Positions 40,346-53,333 of a DNA stretch of 64,000 nt are shown here, piece after piece. Source of the DNA: Actinopolyspora lacussalsi subsp. righensis (GTDB taxonomy: Bacteria > Actinomycetota > Actinomycetes > Mycobacteriales > Pseudonocardiaceae). The notes beneath the pieces are model-generated. The model had not been told where the DNA came from. It worked only from the letters and a program-made list of their open reading frames with translations, and made no database searches. The position numbers were made by a program, and so were the translations under genes. Location: positions 434,001-498,000 of the forward strand of contig NZ_FPAT01000001.1 in NCBI RefSeq assembly GCF_900116555.1. Reading direction: 5' to 3'. Numbering within the stretch: the stretch's first letter is position 1; each line of letters opens with the position of its first letter.

Positions 40346-41758
40346 TCAGCGCCCGATTTCGACGTTTTCCAACACGCCGAGCGCGTCGGGGGTGAGCACA
40401 GCGGCGGAGTAGTACGCGCTGACCAGATACGAAGTGACGGCCTTGTCGTTGATGCCCATGAACCGCACGTTGAGGCCGGGTGCGTACTCGTCGGGAATAC
40501 CGGTCTGGTGCAGCCCGACCACCCCTTGGTGCTCCTGCCCGGTACGCATGACCAGGACCGAGCTGGTGTTGCTCTCGCTGATGGGGATCTTGTCGCAGGG
40601 CAGCAGCGGAACGCCGCGCCAGGAGATCACGCGGGTGCCGTCCACGTCGACGCTGTCCGGGTAGACGCCCTGGCGGTTGCACTCGCGGCCGAACGCGGCG
40701 ATGGTGCGCGGGTGGGCCAGGAAGAACTCCGACTTGCGACGCCGGGACAGCAGTTCGTCGAAATCGCCCGGGGTGGGTGGGCCGCCCGCGGTCTGGATCC
40801 GTTGGCGCAGGTCGGCGTTGTGCAGCAGCCCGAACTCGCGGTTGTTGACCAGATCCGATTCCTGCTGCTCGCGCAGTTCCTCGACCGTTAGCCGGAGCTG
40901 CTGCTCGAGCTGGTTCATCGGTTGGCTGTAGAGGTCGTTGACCCGGGTGTGCACGCGCAGGATGGTCTGGGCGACGCCGAGTTCGTACTCACGAGGACTG
41001 AGATCGTAGTCGACGAAAGTACCGGACAGCTCGGTCTCACCCTCGTGGCCGGACGCCAGTCGCACGGCCGCTTCACCGTGCTTGTTGTGCTCGGGCGGGG
41101 TGTGGCCGCGCACCCGATCGAGGTGGGCACGCAGTGGTTCGGAACGGTCGGTGAGCTCGTCCACGTCGCGGCGGGACAGCCGCAGCACGATGCACGGTGT
41201 GAGCGCGGTGGCCGTGGCGGGCCAGGTGTCCCGACCGCCGGTGAGCACGTGCTCGCCGAGGTACTCCCCGTCGGCGAGCACGTCCCGCGACACCTCGCCA
41301 CCGTAGGGCCCCGGAGTACTGGTGTTGACCTTGCCGTGGGCGAGCAATATCAGCTCGTCGGCGGGTTCACCAGCGGTGGTGATGCTCTCGCCCGGGGCGT
41401 AGTGGTGCTGGGTGAACCGCTCCGCCAGTGCTTCGAGCACCGTCTCGTCGTCGAGATCACGCAAGGAGGATATTTCGCGGAGCTCCGGTGGCAGAACGCG
41501 AACCTGATCGCCGGTGTTGGAAAACGTCAGGCGCCCGTCCCCGAGCTCGTAGGTCAGCCGCCGGTTGACCCGGTAGGAACCGCTGGTGGTTTCGACCCAG
41601 GGCAACATGCGCAGCAACCACCGAGGGCTGATCGCCCGCATCTGCGGCGGCGTCTTCGTGGTGGTGGCCAGGTTGCGGGCCGCGCCCGTGCCCAGGCTGA
41701 GCTGTCCCTGTCCGTCGGATCCCGGTTCGTCGGACGCGCTCGTAGCGATCTCGGTCAT
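40346..41758 (-). CDS. Family 2B encapsulin shell protein (EshA-like, cNMP-binding domain), copy 1
   Basis: 470 residues from ATG 41758, with ACAGGA 5 bases upstream; a longer frame upstream is only an unrelated extension. An HK97-type shell fold is interrupted by a cyclic-nucleotide-binding domain at about residues 93-215 ([25 protein letters not shown] is its core), containing the phosphate-cassette Glu169 (YLGEHVL). The shell part includes a region ending [10 protein letters not shown]. Family 2B encapsulins (including Streptomyces EshA) form nanocompartments next to terpene genes. It is the third gene of the geosmin operon, 52 bases after the cyclase. A cAMP-receptor transcription factor is unlikely: there is no helix-turn-helix. 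Confidence 0.88.
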   Translation of the reverse strand: MTEIATSASDEPGSDGQGQLSLGTGAARNLATTTKTPPQMRAISPRWLLRMLPWVETTSGSYRVNRRLTYELGDGRLTFSNTGDQVRVLPPELREISSLRDLDDETVLEALAERFTQHHYAPGESITTAGEPADELILLAHGKVNTSTPGPYGGEVSRDVLADGEYLGEHVLTGGRDTWPATATALTPCIVLRLSRRDVDELTDRSEPLRAHLDRVRGHTPPEHNKHGEAAVRLASGHEGETELSGTFVDYDLSPREYELGVAQTILRVHTRVNDLYSQPMNQLEQQLRLTVEELREQQESDLVNNREFGLLHNADLRQRIQTAGGPPTPGDFDELLSRRRKSEFFLAHPRTIAAFGRECNRQGVYPDSVDVDGTRVISWRGVPLLPCDKIPISESNTSSVLVMRTGQEHQGVVGLHQTGIPDEYAPGLNVRFMGINDKAVTSYLVSAYYSAAVLTPDALGVLENVEIGR

Positions 41759-41810
41759 GTTCCTGTCCCCCTCGTGTGTCGGATCGAAAAGCGGGCAGCC
41801 GCGGAACCGG

Positions 41811-45582
<3,772 letters not shown>

Positions 45583-46030
45583 ACACCACCATTTCGACGC
45601 ATGTCACACGTTCCTGTCCGCGTCGGATCAGTCAGTGCCCACGCACTGAAATCCCCCAGCGCGGTGCCGAGCATGTTCTTGCCCAGCCGGCGGACGACCA
45701 CAGCCGATCGCCCGATCAGGCGATCAACGGTCACCCGAAAGGGCAAACTAGTTGATCAAAGCGGCGCAGCACAAGCAGTGTCCACATAGTCGTAGGCACG
45801 AGAGGTATCTCGACACGGCGGACCGCCGACCCCACGACGGGCAAGACCTTTTCCGCTCCTCATCGGGGAAACATTCGAAAACGTGTCAGGCGCGGCGGAG
45901 ACGGGTGCGGACAAGTCCGAGCCGTCACGAGTCGGTGATAATGATCACTACGGGAGGAAGTGCTCGTATCTGCTCGGTCGAAGGAACGGATCCGCCCGGA
46001 CAAGCGAACGCGGACGGCCCCACGAGGGAG
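45583..46030. promoter_or_regulatory. Upstream region of the geosmin-encapsulin operon, with a 20-bp palindrome
   Basis: No gene is seen in these 448 bases. A palindrome with 7-base arms, GATCGCC - CGATCA - GGCGATC, lies at 45706-45725, about 125 bases before the first shell gene. TTGATCAA follows at 45752-45759. These could be operator sites; which regulator binds is unknown. The palindrome could also act as a hairpin behind the TetR gene. Confidence 0.45.
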
Positions 46031-46597
46031 TCACGGCGTGTCGAGCAGCTCGGCGACAGCCGCACGAGCATGACGCGCCGGAGCGGGATCACCACTGATA
46101 CCCGCCGTGACGACGGCCCCCTCGAACAGCAGGAACACCGGTTCGACCACCGCCACACCCGTGGCCCGAACCCACTCCGCGAGCTGATCGTGAAACGCCC
46201 GCTTGTGCGACCGGACCTCGGCCAACACCACCTCGGACGAGGAACCGAGCTCGCCGTGGGCATTGATCCAGGCACACCCTCGGAAACCGGGCTCGACGAA
46301 CCACTCGGCGAGCCAGTCGAACACCGCGAGCACCCGCTCACACGGATCCGGAACCCGCTCCACGAACGCGGCCAAGCTCTCCCGCCACCGCCGATCACGC
46401 CGCCGCAACACCGCCACCACCAGCTCCTCCTTGCTGGGAAAGAACCGGTAGATCCGCTTCAAGGGCAGCGCCGAGACCGTACGCACCTCGTCCATCCCCA
46501 CCGCCTGGACGCCCCGCTCGTAGAACAACCGCTCCGCCGCGTCGAGCAGCGCAGCACGGTCCAGACGATCGCGTTCCTCGGTGAGCGGGGCAGGCAT
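46031..46597 (-). CDS. TetR-family transcriptional regulator
   Basis: 188 residues. The N-terminal helix-turn-helix (residues 14-60) includes [20 protein letters not shown] and [15 protein letters not shown]. The C-terminal ligand domain contains the family-type pattern [11 protein letters not shown]. It is divergent from a DUF1348-like gene, and the 104-base gap between them holds two near-identical palindromes, so it most likely represses itself and that neighbour. It could also act on the geosmin operon downstream, but no matching palindrome was seen there. Confidence 0.9.
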   Translation of the reverse strand: MPAPLTEERDRLDRAALLDAAERLFYERGVQAVGMDEVRTVSALPLKRIYRFFPSKEELVVAVLRRRDRRWRESLAAFVERVPDPCERVLAVFDWLAEWFVEPGFRGCAWINAHGELGSSSEVVLAEVRSHKRAFHDQLAEWVRATGVAVVEPVFLLFEGAVVTAGISGDPAPARHARAAVAELLDTP

Positions 46598-46628
46598 CCG
46601 TGACTCCCATCCGTGTCTCCTTGACGTC

Positions 46629-46681
46629 GAGAACGAGCGTTCCCTACTTTAGGGTATCATCAATAGAGAACGCACGTTCTC
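46629..46681. promoter_or_regulatory. Two TetR-type operators and promoter in the divergent gap
   Basis: Site 1 (46629-46644) reads GAGAACG ag CGTTCCC and site 2 (46666-46681) reads GAGAACG ca CGTTCTC; the shared consensus is GAGAACGnnCGTTCTC with a 37-base spacing. A rightward promoter, TTGACG (46621-46626) and TACTTT (46645-46650) with 18-base spacing, contains site 1 in its spacer. Binding there would block the DUF1348-like gene. Confidence 0.65.
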
Positions 46682-46701
46682 AACACGTGAGGAGATCCGT
46701 C

Positions 46702-47163
46702 ATGTCGGAAGATCGCCCGCCGTACCCGCCCTTCACGCGGGAAACGGCCCTGCGGAAAGTCCGGGCCGCCGAGGATGCATGGAACACCCGAGACCCCTAC
46801 CGAGTGGCGACGGCCTACACGCCGGACTCGACGTGGCGCAACCGGGACACCTTCCTGCGGGGCCACGAGGAGATCATCACCTTCCTCACCCGGAAATGGG
46901 AACGCGAACTCGACTACGCGCTACGCAAGAGCCTGTGGGGATTCCACGAGAACCGGATCGCCGTCCGCTTCCAGTACGAGTGCCACGACACGGCAGGACA
47001 GTGGTGGCGCAGCTACGGCAACGAAATGTGGGAATTCGACGAACGCGGCCTCATGCGACGCCGCGAGGCCAGCATCAACGACGTCGCCATCACCGAAACC
47101 GACCGACGCATCCACGGCCCCCGCACCGAAGACGAACACGAAGTCGAGCTTCCCCTCCGATGA
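46702..47163 (+). CDS. DUF1348/NTF2-like nuclear transport factor 2 family protein
   Basis: 153 residues from ATG 46702, with GAGGAG 8 bases upstream. The sequence [20 protein letters not shown], then [15 protein letters not shown] and [19 protein letters not shown], fits the DUF1348 branch of the SnoaL/NTF2 fold, a small alpha+beta cone that holds a ligand or reactant. It is probably under control of the divergent TetR regulator, so a detoxification or small-molecule role is plausible. No substrate can be named. Confidence 0.85.
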   Translation: MSEDRPPYPPFTRETALRKVRAAEDAWNTRDPYRVATAYTPDSTWRNRDTFLRGHEEIITFLTRKWERELDYALRKSLWGFHENRIAVRFQYECHDTAGQWWRSYGNEMWEFDERGLMRRREASINDVAITETDRRIHGPRTEDEHEVELPLR

Positions 47164-47274
47164 GCTCGGCATTACGCCCTCCGGCGGGGATAGCTCCTGC
47201 TGCTTCCCGACTGGAGCACCCGTCCCAGCGACACAGCGGATCGACACGTACGCCGCGTTCACCGGTTCAGACGA

Positions 47275-47517
47275 TTACCGCGTGCCATGCCGGTCATCAC
47301 GGCCGTCCACGATGGGCAGCACATCGGTGACCTCCTCGTCACCGGCCTCACGTTCTCTGGTGCGTCGCACCCGACGCTGGGCCCGCGTGTTCGGGGACGG
47401 CACGGGTTCAGGTTGTCGAGAAACCCGGCGCTGCCTGCGCCACAGCACCACGACGACGATCGAGGCAGGCACGACGAGCACCACGACCAGCAGACCGAGC
47501 ACGATCCAGTAGAGCAT
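47275..47517 (-). CDS. Small single-pass membrane protein, unknown function
   Basis: 80 residues, with GAGGTGA 4 bases before the ATG. One hydrophobic helix (LYWIVLGLLVVVLVVPASIV, residues 2-21, extending to about 26) is followed by an Arg-rich cytosolic tail ending in acidic residues. I do not recognise a family. It lies 112 bases from the end of the DUF1348-like gene and is convergent with it. Possible regulator or stress membrane peptide; real coding is likely but not certain. Confidence 0.55.
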   Translation of the reverse strand: MLYWIVLGLLVVVLVVPASIVVVVLWRRQRRVSRQPEPVPSPNTRAQRRVRRTREREAGDEEVTDVLPIVDGRDDRHGTR

Positions 47518-48030
47518 CAGTCACCTCGAAAACGGATGTCGCGGTGTCCGGTTGGTACCCGGTGACCGCAGCGGTGCGAAGCATCAGAACAACGCACGGC
47601 CACATTACGATCATGCCTGTCCCGGCGATCCGATGCGAGCGCCACCAGGTGGTCATGCCGTCGCGTCGCACGAATCAAAAACGAACCACCCCGATCGGGC
47701 GAAAAGCGGATACCGGCCTCCGGGGCCGAATCACTCACGGTCTCCCAACCCGGTCACGGCCGCCGGATAGTGTGGCCAGCTCAGCCGCCCGGATCGGTTT
47801 CGGTATCCACCCACCGCCTGACTCCGACCGTGTGGCCGTGTGGCAACGCAGTAGCGTCGACGTACGGATTGCCCCCGGATCGACGAGGTTGGGACGGTAA
47901 AACCCCGGAAAAATCGACCCATCTCGGATTCAGCGACGATCGAGTACCGCGTCCAAGCACGCATGCCGACAAGCTGCTCGGGGCTCTCCCGAACCTCCGG
48001 GAAGGAGAGCTCAGCGTCCGCCCCGAGATC
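47518..48030. other. Gene-free stretch, nothing recognised
   Basis: 513 bases between the small membrane protein and the acyl-CoA oxidase 3' end. Short open frames exist on both strands but lack ribosome sites and codon bias. No strong palindrome or hairpin was identified. Confidence 0.4.
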
Positions 48031-49821
48031 TTACTCGCCGATCCCGGCCAGACTGGTCATCGCCGCCACGTGATCGTCCGCTGCCAACGGCGCTCCGGTC
48101 CCGTCGGTGGTGATCCCGAGGGTCTCCACCAACCCGGCTCCGTATTCGGCGAGCACGTCGCACTGCTCGGTGAACACCGTGTCCATCAGCTGCTGCCGCT
48201 CGTGCGACAACCAGCCGGCGCGGTACAGCTCCTCCCCGTGCCGCCGTGCGTGATCGAGCCCGTTCAGCAGGCACAATCGGTGCAGGGCGTCCCGCCGCTG
48301 CCCCGGAGGGAACGAATCGGCCCAAGCCAGGAACTGCTCCAGCACGATCCGGTGGGCGTGGGCGCCCACCAGTTCGTCCGCCAGCTGAGCGTGCCGATCC
48401 CAGCGATCCGCTTCCGGCAGGCAGCGGTCGGCGCCCAGGCGGGCGCACAGTCGAGTGCGCAGCAGGTTCTCCCGCACGCGGGCGAGTACGACCAGCGTGT
48501 CCGCCTCGTCCGTCCGGCCGAGGCGGGAGGGCACGGGCACCGCGCGGGGATCACCGGCCAGGGCACGAGCCAGATCCATAGTGGTCAGGGTGTTGTCCCC
48601 GCCTGCCGAGTGGTAGATCGCCGCCAGTCCCTCATAGGCGTGGATACGGTTCGCGTTCAGCACACCGTGTGCCCCGAGCAGCTTTCGACAATCACCGGTC
48701 ACCCGCTCCGCGGTCCAGGTGGCGATCACTTTGGTCAGGGCGAGCTCGGAATGCACCGAGGCCCACGGGGACCAGTCGGCTCCGGCCGCGTGTTGCGGAT
48801 CACCACCGTCGAGGGTGATGCGCAGCGCACGGTTGACCTGCGCGGTGGCGGCCATGGCAGCGGCCAGTGCCGGGAAGAGGATACGCCGCACCCGGGCGTG
48901 CCCGGCCAGTGTCGCTCCCGGTGCGAGCGCGCCGGAGGTGGTGCGATGGTGCACGTAGCGAGTGGTCAAGGCACCGGTGGCCCGTGCCACGGCGGCCAGT
49001 CCCACCGCACCGGCGGTGGAGGCGTTGCGTGACACCCGAAGCGAACGCACCAGGCGCTGCCGCGGGGAATCCGCCGGGTCGTGGACGACGCCCTCGTGGT
49101 CGATGCGCGCTCCGTCGGAGAGCCACTGCTCGTACGGCACTGCCGTCCCGTCGAACCGCACCAGTGTGTAGTCCAGGTCCACCGCGTCGGAACGAACCGC
49201 GCGTCCGATGCGTACTCCCTCACCCGTGCGATGCTCATCACGCAGCCGCACCAGAAAGGGGAACACCCCGTGGAGCTCGCCGCCCACACGCAGCTGGGCG
49301 TAGACCATGCCCACCTTGGGGACTCCCTCCAAACCGGCGTGGGCCATGAACTTGCACGCCGTTTCGTCGGGTGTGGACAGCTCGAAACATCCGGTTTCCG
49401 GATGGTAGTCGGCACGGGTGCGCAGTGCCACGTGGCTGGTGCCGTGGCCGACCTCGGTGATCAGAATGGTTCCGACGGTTCTGGCGGCATCCAGTTCGCC
49501 ACGGAGGTCGGACAGATCCGAGTCGGGCAGGGCCATCCCGTCGATCCCGGACACGCACACTCCGTAGTGGACCGTGCCGGTCAGGAACAACGCGGGATTG
49601 ACCACGGCGGCCCACTCCAGCGCGGCGAACAGGAACCGCGGGTCCTGGCGGGAGCTCCGTGGCAGGTCCAGGCTGTGAGTGATGTGGCGTAACTGCTGGT
49701 ACGTGCGCCGATGTTGCCCGGACGGTGCCTGATCGTCGCGCGGTGCGAACAGACCACCACCGAACACGCTCCGCATGTCCGGGTCGAAGCCACTTCTCCC
49801 GTCCCGCACGTCACCACTCAT
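48031..49821 (-). CDS. Acyl-CoA oxidase/dehydrogenase family flavoenzyme
   Basis: 596 residues from ATG 49821, with GGAGGGGG upstream; start overlaps the stop of the AfsA-like gene by ATGA. The N-terminal part has the pattern of acyl-CoA oxidases (FLFAALEWAAVVNPALFLTG), the mid domain has LITEVGHGTSHVAL and ETACKFM, and the helical C-terminal domain includes RKLLGAHGVL and YEGLAAIYHSAGGDNTLTTM. These enzymes oxidise acyl-CoA to the 2-enoyl form using FAD and oxygen. Acyl-CoA oxidases are known from avenolide (butenolide hormone) biosynthesis; together with the adjacent AfsA/KAS III/SDR genes this suggests a signal-molecule pathway. Confidence 0.85.
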   Translation of the reverse strand: MSGDVRDGRSGFDPDMRSVFGGGLFAPRDDQAPSGQHRRTYQQLRHITHSLDLPRSSRQDPRFLFAALEWAAVVNPALFLTGTVHYGVCVSGIDGMALPDSDLSDLRGELDAARTVGTILITEVGHGTSHVALRTRADYHPETGCFELSTPDETACKFMAHAGLEGVPKVGMVYAQLRVGGELHGVFPFLVRLRDEHRTGEGVRIGRAVRSDAVDLDYTLVRFDGTAVPYEQWLSDGARIDHEGVVHDPADSPRQRLVRSLRVSRNASTAGAVGLAAVARATGALTTRYVHHRTTSGALAPGATLAGHARVRRILFPALAAAMAATAQVNRALRITLDGGDPQHAAGADWSPWASVHSELALTKVIATWTAERVTGDCRKLLGAHGVLNANRIHAYEGLAAIYHSAGGDNTLTTMDLARALAGDPRAVPVPSRLGRTDEADTLVVLARVRENLLRTRLCARLGADRCLPEADRWDRHAQLADELVGAHAHRIVLEQFLAWADSFPPGQRRDALHRLCLLNGLDHARRHGEELYRAGWLSHERQQLMDTVFTEQCDVLAEYGAGLVETLGITTDGTGAPLAADDHVAAMTSLAGIGE

Positions 49822-50570
49822 GCCGCGACCCCCTCCAAAGGCGTCGTGTGCCGCACGGTTTTGGCCGCTTGTCCGGCTTCGACGGTGAACACCGCGTTCG
49901 GGTCGAAGGCGTTCAACTCGATCTCGCACACGGTGGTCACCCGCTCAGCCTGCTCGATGTCGACCCGGGCGGTCAGCGGCACTCGCTCGTCGGTGGCTTC
50001 GCCATCACGAGTGAGCCGGGCACGCAGCACGGCGGGCAACGGAAACACGAAGCGATGAAACTCGGTCCGCAGGTGGTGCATCACCGCGTAGCGCGGTGTG
50101 CCGTCGGCGATCGGGGGTACCGTCTCACCCACGGCCCAGGTGATGAGCTGGGTGACCGCCTCGATCAACAACATGCCCGGGATGTGCTGCTGATCGGCGG
50201 TGTGATCCCGCAGCATCTCGGTGTCGTTGGGAACCAACAGCGCCCCCGCGACCTCATTTCCCGAGACGTGCGGCTCACCGATGAGGACGTTGTCCTGCTG
50301 CTGTTTCAGCACGGTGTGTCGCCCGACCGGTTCGGCCGGGGCACCCTCCGGCAGTACCACCTGCTCCAGTCCCGCACGTGAGACGGTTCGGGCGAGTTCG
50401 CGCCACATCGTGCGATCCACTCCGAGCGCCGGGTGCAGCACCACGCCCCGGACATCCGGCTCGGCGTGGGATCGCACCCACCGCGAAACCTCGGACGTCG
50501 TCATCACGTTCTCGTTGCCGGTGAACCGTGCGAAGCAATCGCCGACGACCCACACGTGCGTCTCGCCCAT
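49818..50570 (-). CDS. AfsA-like hotdog-domain protein (butanolide biosynthesis type)
   Basis: 250 residues. The AfsA signature is visible as RDHTADQQHIPGMLLIEAVTQ (residues about 121-140) with AGALLVPNDTEM just before it, the family's HxxDHxPGM-like motif written here as HTADQQHIPGM. Members catalyse acyl transfer from beta-ketoacyl-ACP to dihydroxyacetone phosphate in A-factor-type synthesis. A single hotdog repeat is visible, with an unrelated N-terminal 80 residues. The stop codon overlaps the ACOX start (ATGA). SDR lies 32 bases upstream in the same operon. Confidence 0.85.
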   Translation of the reverse strand: MGETHVWVVGDCFARFTGNENVMTTSEVSRWVRSHAEPDVRGVVLHPALGVDRTMWRELARTVSRAGLEQVVLPEGAPAEPVGRHTVLKQQQDNVLIGEPHVSGNEVAGALLVPNDTEMLRDHTADQQHIPGMLLIEAVTQLITWAVGETVPPIADGTPRYAVMHHLRTEFHRFVFPLPAVLRARLTRDGEATDERVPLTARVDIEQAERVTTVCEIELNAFDPNAVFTVEAGQAAKTVRHTTPLEGVAA

Positions 50571-50602
50571 CGGTCCTACCTTTCGTCGATCGTGTTATGT
50601 GC

Positions 50603-51415
50603 TCAGCCGATAGCGGGGTGAGCTACGAGTCCCCCGTCGATGACCAGAGTTTGGCCCGTCATGAACGACGCGGCCGGAGATGCCAGGAACAGCGCGGGGC
50701 CCACCACCTCGCTCGGATCAGCCCACCGGTGTTGCGGAACCCCTGCCAGTACCGCCTCGGAGGTGTCCTGGTCCTCGTGCACCGAGGAAGTCATGTCGGT
50801 GCTCACCCAGCCCGGTGCGAGTGCGTTGACCCGGATTCCGCTCCTTCCCCACGCGGTTCCCAGCGAACGCACCAGCGACATCTGGGCGGCCTTGGCCGCC
50901 CCGTACGCCTCCATACCGCCCACACCGACGAGCCCGGCCACCGAGGACATGATCGTCACGCTCGGGTCCGGCGAGACGGCGAGAAACGGGTGAGCACCCC
51001 GCAACAGCCGCACCGCGCCCATCAGGTTCACGTCCAGCACTCCGGCCCACTCGTCGTCGGAAGTCCCCAGCACGGGGCGCAGCTGCATCACCCCTTGCTC
51101 GTCGGCCACCGGCCCACCAGCGTTGTGCAGCAGCACGTCCAGTCCGCCCAGGGCGGCGACGGCTTCCTCCACCGCGGTAGTGCACCCATCGGCAGTGGAC
51201 AGATCCCCCGGAACCACCACCGCCTCTCCTCCCACCTCCTCGATGTCGGTGGCCAGCCGCCGCAGCGCGTTCCGCGAGCGGGCGGTGAGCGCGACACGCG
51301 CTCCCGCGGCGGCGAAACCTCGCGCTAGCTGAGCACCGATCCCCCGGGATGCCCCGGTGACCAGCACTCGCCGCCCGGTGAGGTCGAACAAGGCTTGCCC
51401 GTACACTTCGATCAC
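50603..51415 (-). CDS. Short-chain dehydrogenase/reductase
   Basis: 270 residues of the classical SDR fold. Nucleotide site GASRGIG (residues about 21-27), the NAGG motif (about 98-101), active-site Ser/Tyr/Lys with YGAAK (Tyr-Gly-Ala-Ala-Lys, about 168-172), and APGWVSTDM. The ATG overlaps the KAS III stop by 4 bases, so the two are translationally coupled. In an AfsA-like pathway an SDR often reduces the keto intermediate of the butanolide; that role is inferred from the operon. Confidence 0.9.
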   Translation of the reverse strand: MIEVYGQALFDLTGRRVLVTGASRGIGAQLARGFAAAGARVALTARSRNALRRLATDIEEVGGEAVVVPGDLSTADGCTTAVEEAVAALGGLDVLLHNAGGPVADEQGVMQLRPVLGTSDDEWAGVLDVNLMGAVRLLRGAHPFLAVSPDPSVTIMSSVAGLVGVGGMEAYGAAKAAQMSLVRSLGTAWGRSGIRVNALAPGWVSTDMTSSVHEDQDTSEAVLAGVPQHRWADPSEVVGPALFLASPAASFMTGQTLVIDGGLVAHPAIG

Positions 51416-52470
51416 TCCCCGCGAATCTCATCGAGCGGGCCGCACGGCTGCCTGAACGGCGGAGACCAGCGCAGCAGGCAGGATCCCCAGGTGACCCCTG
51501 CCCCGAAGGTCGGAAGCAGCACGTGGTCCCCATCGCCGACCCGGCCCTCCGCGACGGCGTGGGTCAGGGCCACCGGTATGGAAGCGGCACCGACGTTGCC
51601 CACGCGGTCCCCCGTGATCACCGTTTTCTCCGCCGGGATTCCGGCCTGCTCGGCCAGGTGGCTCAGCAACAGCGGATTGGGCTGGTGCGGCACGATCACG
51701 TCCAGATCGGTCCTGTCGATTCCCGCCGCACGGCACGACTCTTCCAGCACGCGGGGAAACGCGGTGGTGATGAAGTCGCGCACCGCGCGTCCGTTCATGT
51801 GGATCGTGTGCGCACCGTTCGTCAGCGACTCGTCGCTGGCGGGAAGACGACTGCCCCCGCCCGGGATGAGCACCTGGTCGGCCTGACTGCCGTCCGAGCC
51901 GGTCGCCACGTGCAGCACTCCCCGCTCAGGCGGCACCTCCCCCACCACGGCCGCTCCCGCACCATCGGCGAACAACACCGCGGTACCCCGGTCCGCGGGG
52001 TCGAGGAACTTCGAGTACAGCTCCACCCCGATCACCAGCGCGTACCGCCCGCGACCTCGTTGGGCCAGCCAGTCGTGTGCGGTCTGCATACCGAACACGA
52101 AGCCCGAACAAGCGGCGTTCACATCGAACGCGACGGCGTTGGTGGCGTTGATCAGGTGCTGCACCCGGCAGGCAGTGGCCGGGCCCAACTCGTCCAGGGT
52201 GGATGTCCCCAGAACCACCATCGCCACCTGCTCCGGTGCGACACCGGCCGACGACAGGGCTCGCAGTGCCGCTTGCGCCGCCAGGTCCGAAGCCGCCTGG
52301 TCCGGCCGGGCCGTTCGCCTCTCGAGCACCCCGGTTCGCTGCTCGATCCAATCGGCGGTAACCCCGGCGTCGGCGGCCACTTCGCTGTTGCCGCGCACCG
52401 TCTCCGGCAGATAAGCGCCCAGCCCGACGATCCCGGTACCGACCCGCCGCAGCACATCCGCTCGCGTCAT
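51412..52470 (-). CDS. Beta-ketoacyl-ACP synthase III (FabH-like)
   Basis: 352 residues with the KAS III catalytic triad: Cys121 (NAACSGF), His262 (VPHQPNP) and Asn292 (RVGNVGAAS). N-terminal GIVGLGAYLPETVRGNSEV and C-terminal GAGVTWGSCLLRW fit. It would start a fatty-acyl or beta-ketoacyl chain, here likely for a dedicated pathway, since genes for chain elongation are absent. Its start overlaps by 4 bases the stop of a small upstream frame, and its stop overlaps the SDR start, showing tight coupling. Confidence 0.92.
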   Translation of the reverse strand: MTRADVLRRVGTGIVGLGAYLPETVRGNSEVAADAGVTADWIEQRTGVLERRTARPDQAASDLAAQAALRALSSAGVAPEQVAMVVLGTSTLDELGPATACRVQHLINATNAVAFDVNAACSGFVFGMQTAHDWLAQRGRGRYALVIGVELYSKFLDPADRGTAVLFADGAGAAVVGEVPPERGVLHVATGSDGSQADQVLIPGGGSRLPASDESLTNGAHTIHMNGRAVRDFITTAFPRVLEESCRAAGIDRTDLDVIVPHQPNPLLLSHLAEQAGIPAEKTVITGDRVGNVGAASIPVALTHAVAEGRVGDGDHVLLPTFGAGVTWGSCLLRWSPPFRQPCGPLDEIRGE

Positions 52471-52748
52471 ACGATCAGCTCCGAGACCGAGCTGTGCCCG
52501 CCGAGAGCGACGGAGTTCTGGACGCTGCCCCGCACTGAGCGTGCCGCGGCCCTGTACCGTGCGGTTCCAACCGTGAAAGAACCGCAGTACGATGCCCCGG
52601 AATCTTCAGCTGTATCCGCTGCTCGAACAGCGAGTTCGAGTTGCGCCGAACCCCCATTGCACAAAGATTTTTCGGCATGTGCGGTGGCGATCTCCCCGAG
52701 ATCCTGTTCGTGCGTGTCGTCCCGGATGGGAAAGTCCTGTTCTCGCAT
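52467..52748 (-). CDS. Small protein with ketosynthase-like C-terminal motif
   Basis: 93 residues from ATG 52748, with GGGAGA about 9 bases upstream. Its stop overlaps the KAS III start by 4 bases (ATGA). The tail RGSVQNSVALGGHSSVSELI resembles the GGHN end of KAS I/II enzymes (NSFGFGGHN), while the first 60 residues are unrelated. It may be the remnant of a fused or lost ketosynthase, or a small leader protein of the operon. It has clear coupling and a ribosome site, so translation is likely. Confidence 0.55.
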   Translation of the reverse strand: MREQDFPIRDDTHEQDLGEIATAHAEKSLCNGGSAQLELAVRAADTAEDSGASYCGSFTVGTARYRAAARSVRGSVQNSVALGGHSSVSELIV

Positions 52749-53330
52749 AAACGAATATCTCCCGGTCGTTTGAGAGTGCTCAGGATTCGGTTTTATCCAC
52801 TTGGGCTGACACGGCACTGACAACGCGTTGACAACGGTTCCACGACTCGTGGGTTTCCTCGCCGGTTGGCTTCGTCATCCATGACTGCCCCTCGGAATAA
52901 AGCTGACATGCTCAGTCGGGCCGACTTGTCGAGCACCGCGCGAGGTTGGGCACGGCCGGGGTGAAGGAGGTGCCAAGCGCGACGGCCAAGCGTGCACCAC
53001 CCGTTCGGACACATCGGAATGGCCGTGGCACAACGAATGCGTACGCACCAACGCCGACGCTGAGCCGCGTCGTGTGCTTGCCGCGCATACGGCGCGGTGG
53101 AACGCTGTTGGTGGACAACACACTCCCCAGGGGATGAGTTGTCGATTCCGCCGAGTTCCCTGCACGCGTTTCAGAACACAGGTAAACACAACAAGCACTC
53201 CCCTTTCGACGTGCACGTCTGATCGCCTCTTCCTCCCGTCGGTAAGGGCCTCTCACCGACCCGCGGTGATGGACGAATCCATCCGAGAACGGAAGAAAAA
53301 CGAACTCACCGGCACGACGAAATAGGTAAC
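52749..53330. other. Promoter region and gene-free stretch upstream of the signal operon
   Basis: No gene recognised. Apart from the repeat at 52818-52836 and its promoter, the sequence contains only short shadow frames. Confidence 0.45.
52799..52836 (-). promoter_or_regulatory. Likely promoter with direct repeats of the KAS III/AfsA operon
   Basis: TGACAACG occurs twice at 52818-52825 and 52829-52836, an 11-base period, so both copies face the same side of the helix. CAACGCGTTG (52821-52830) is also a perfect palindrome. On the minus strand TTGTCA (about 52818-52823) and TGGATA, 18 bases apart, could be -35 and -10. A regulator binding here would control the whole operon. Confidence 0.45.
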
Positions 53331-53333
53331 GCG

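Noticed and set aside
45940-45956. GTGAT-aatg-ATCAC imperfect palindrome as a metal-regulator site
   Set aside because: It lies near the end of the TetR gene's downstream region, is imperfect and has no matching gene context.
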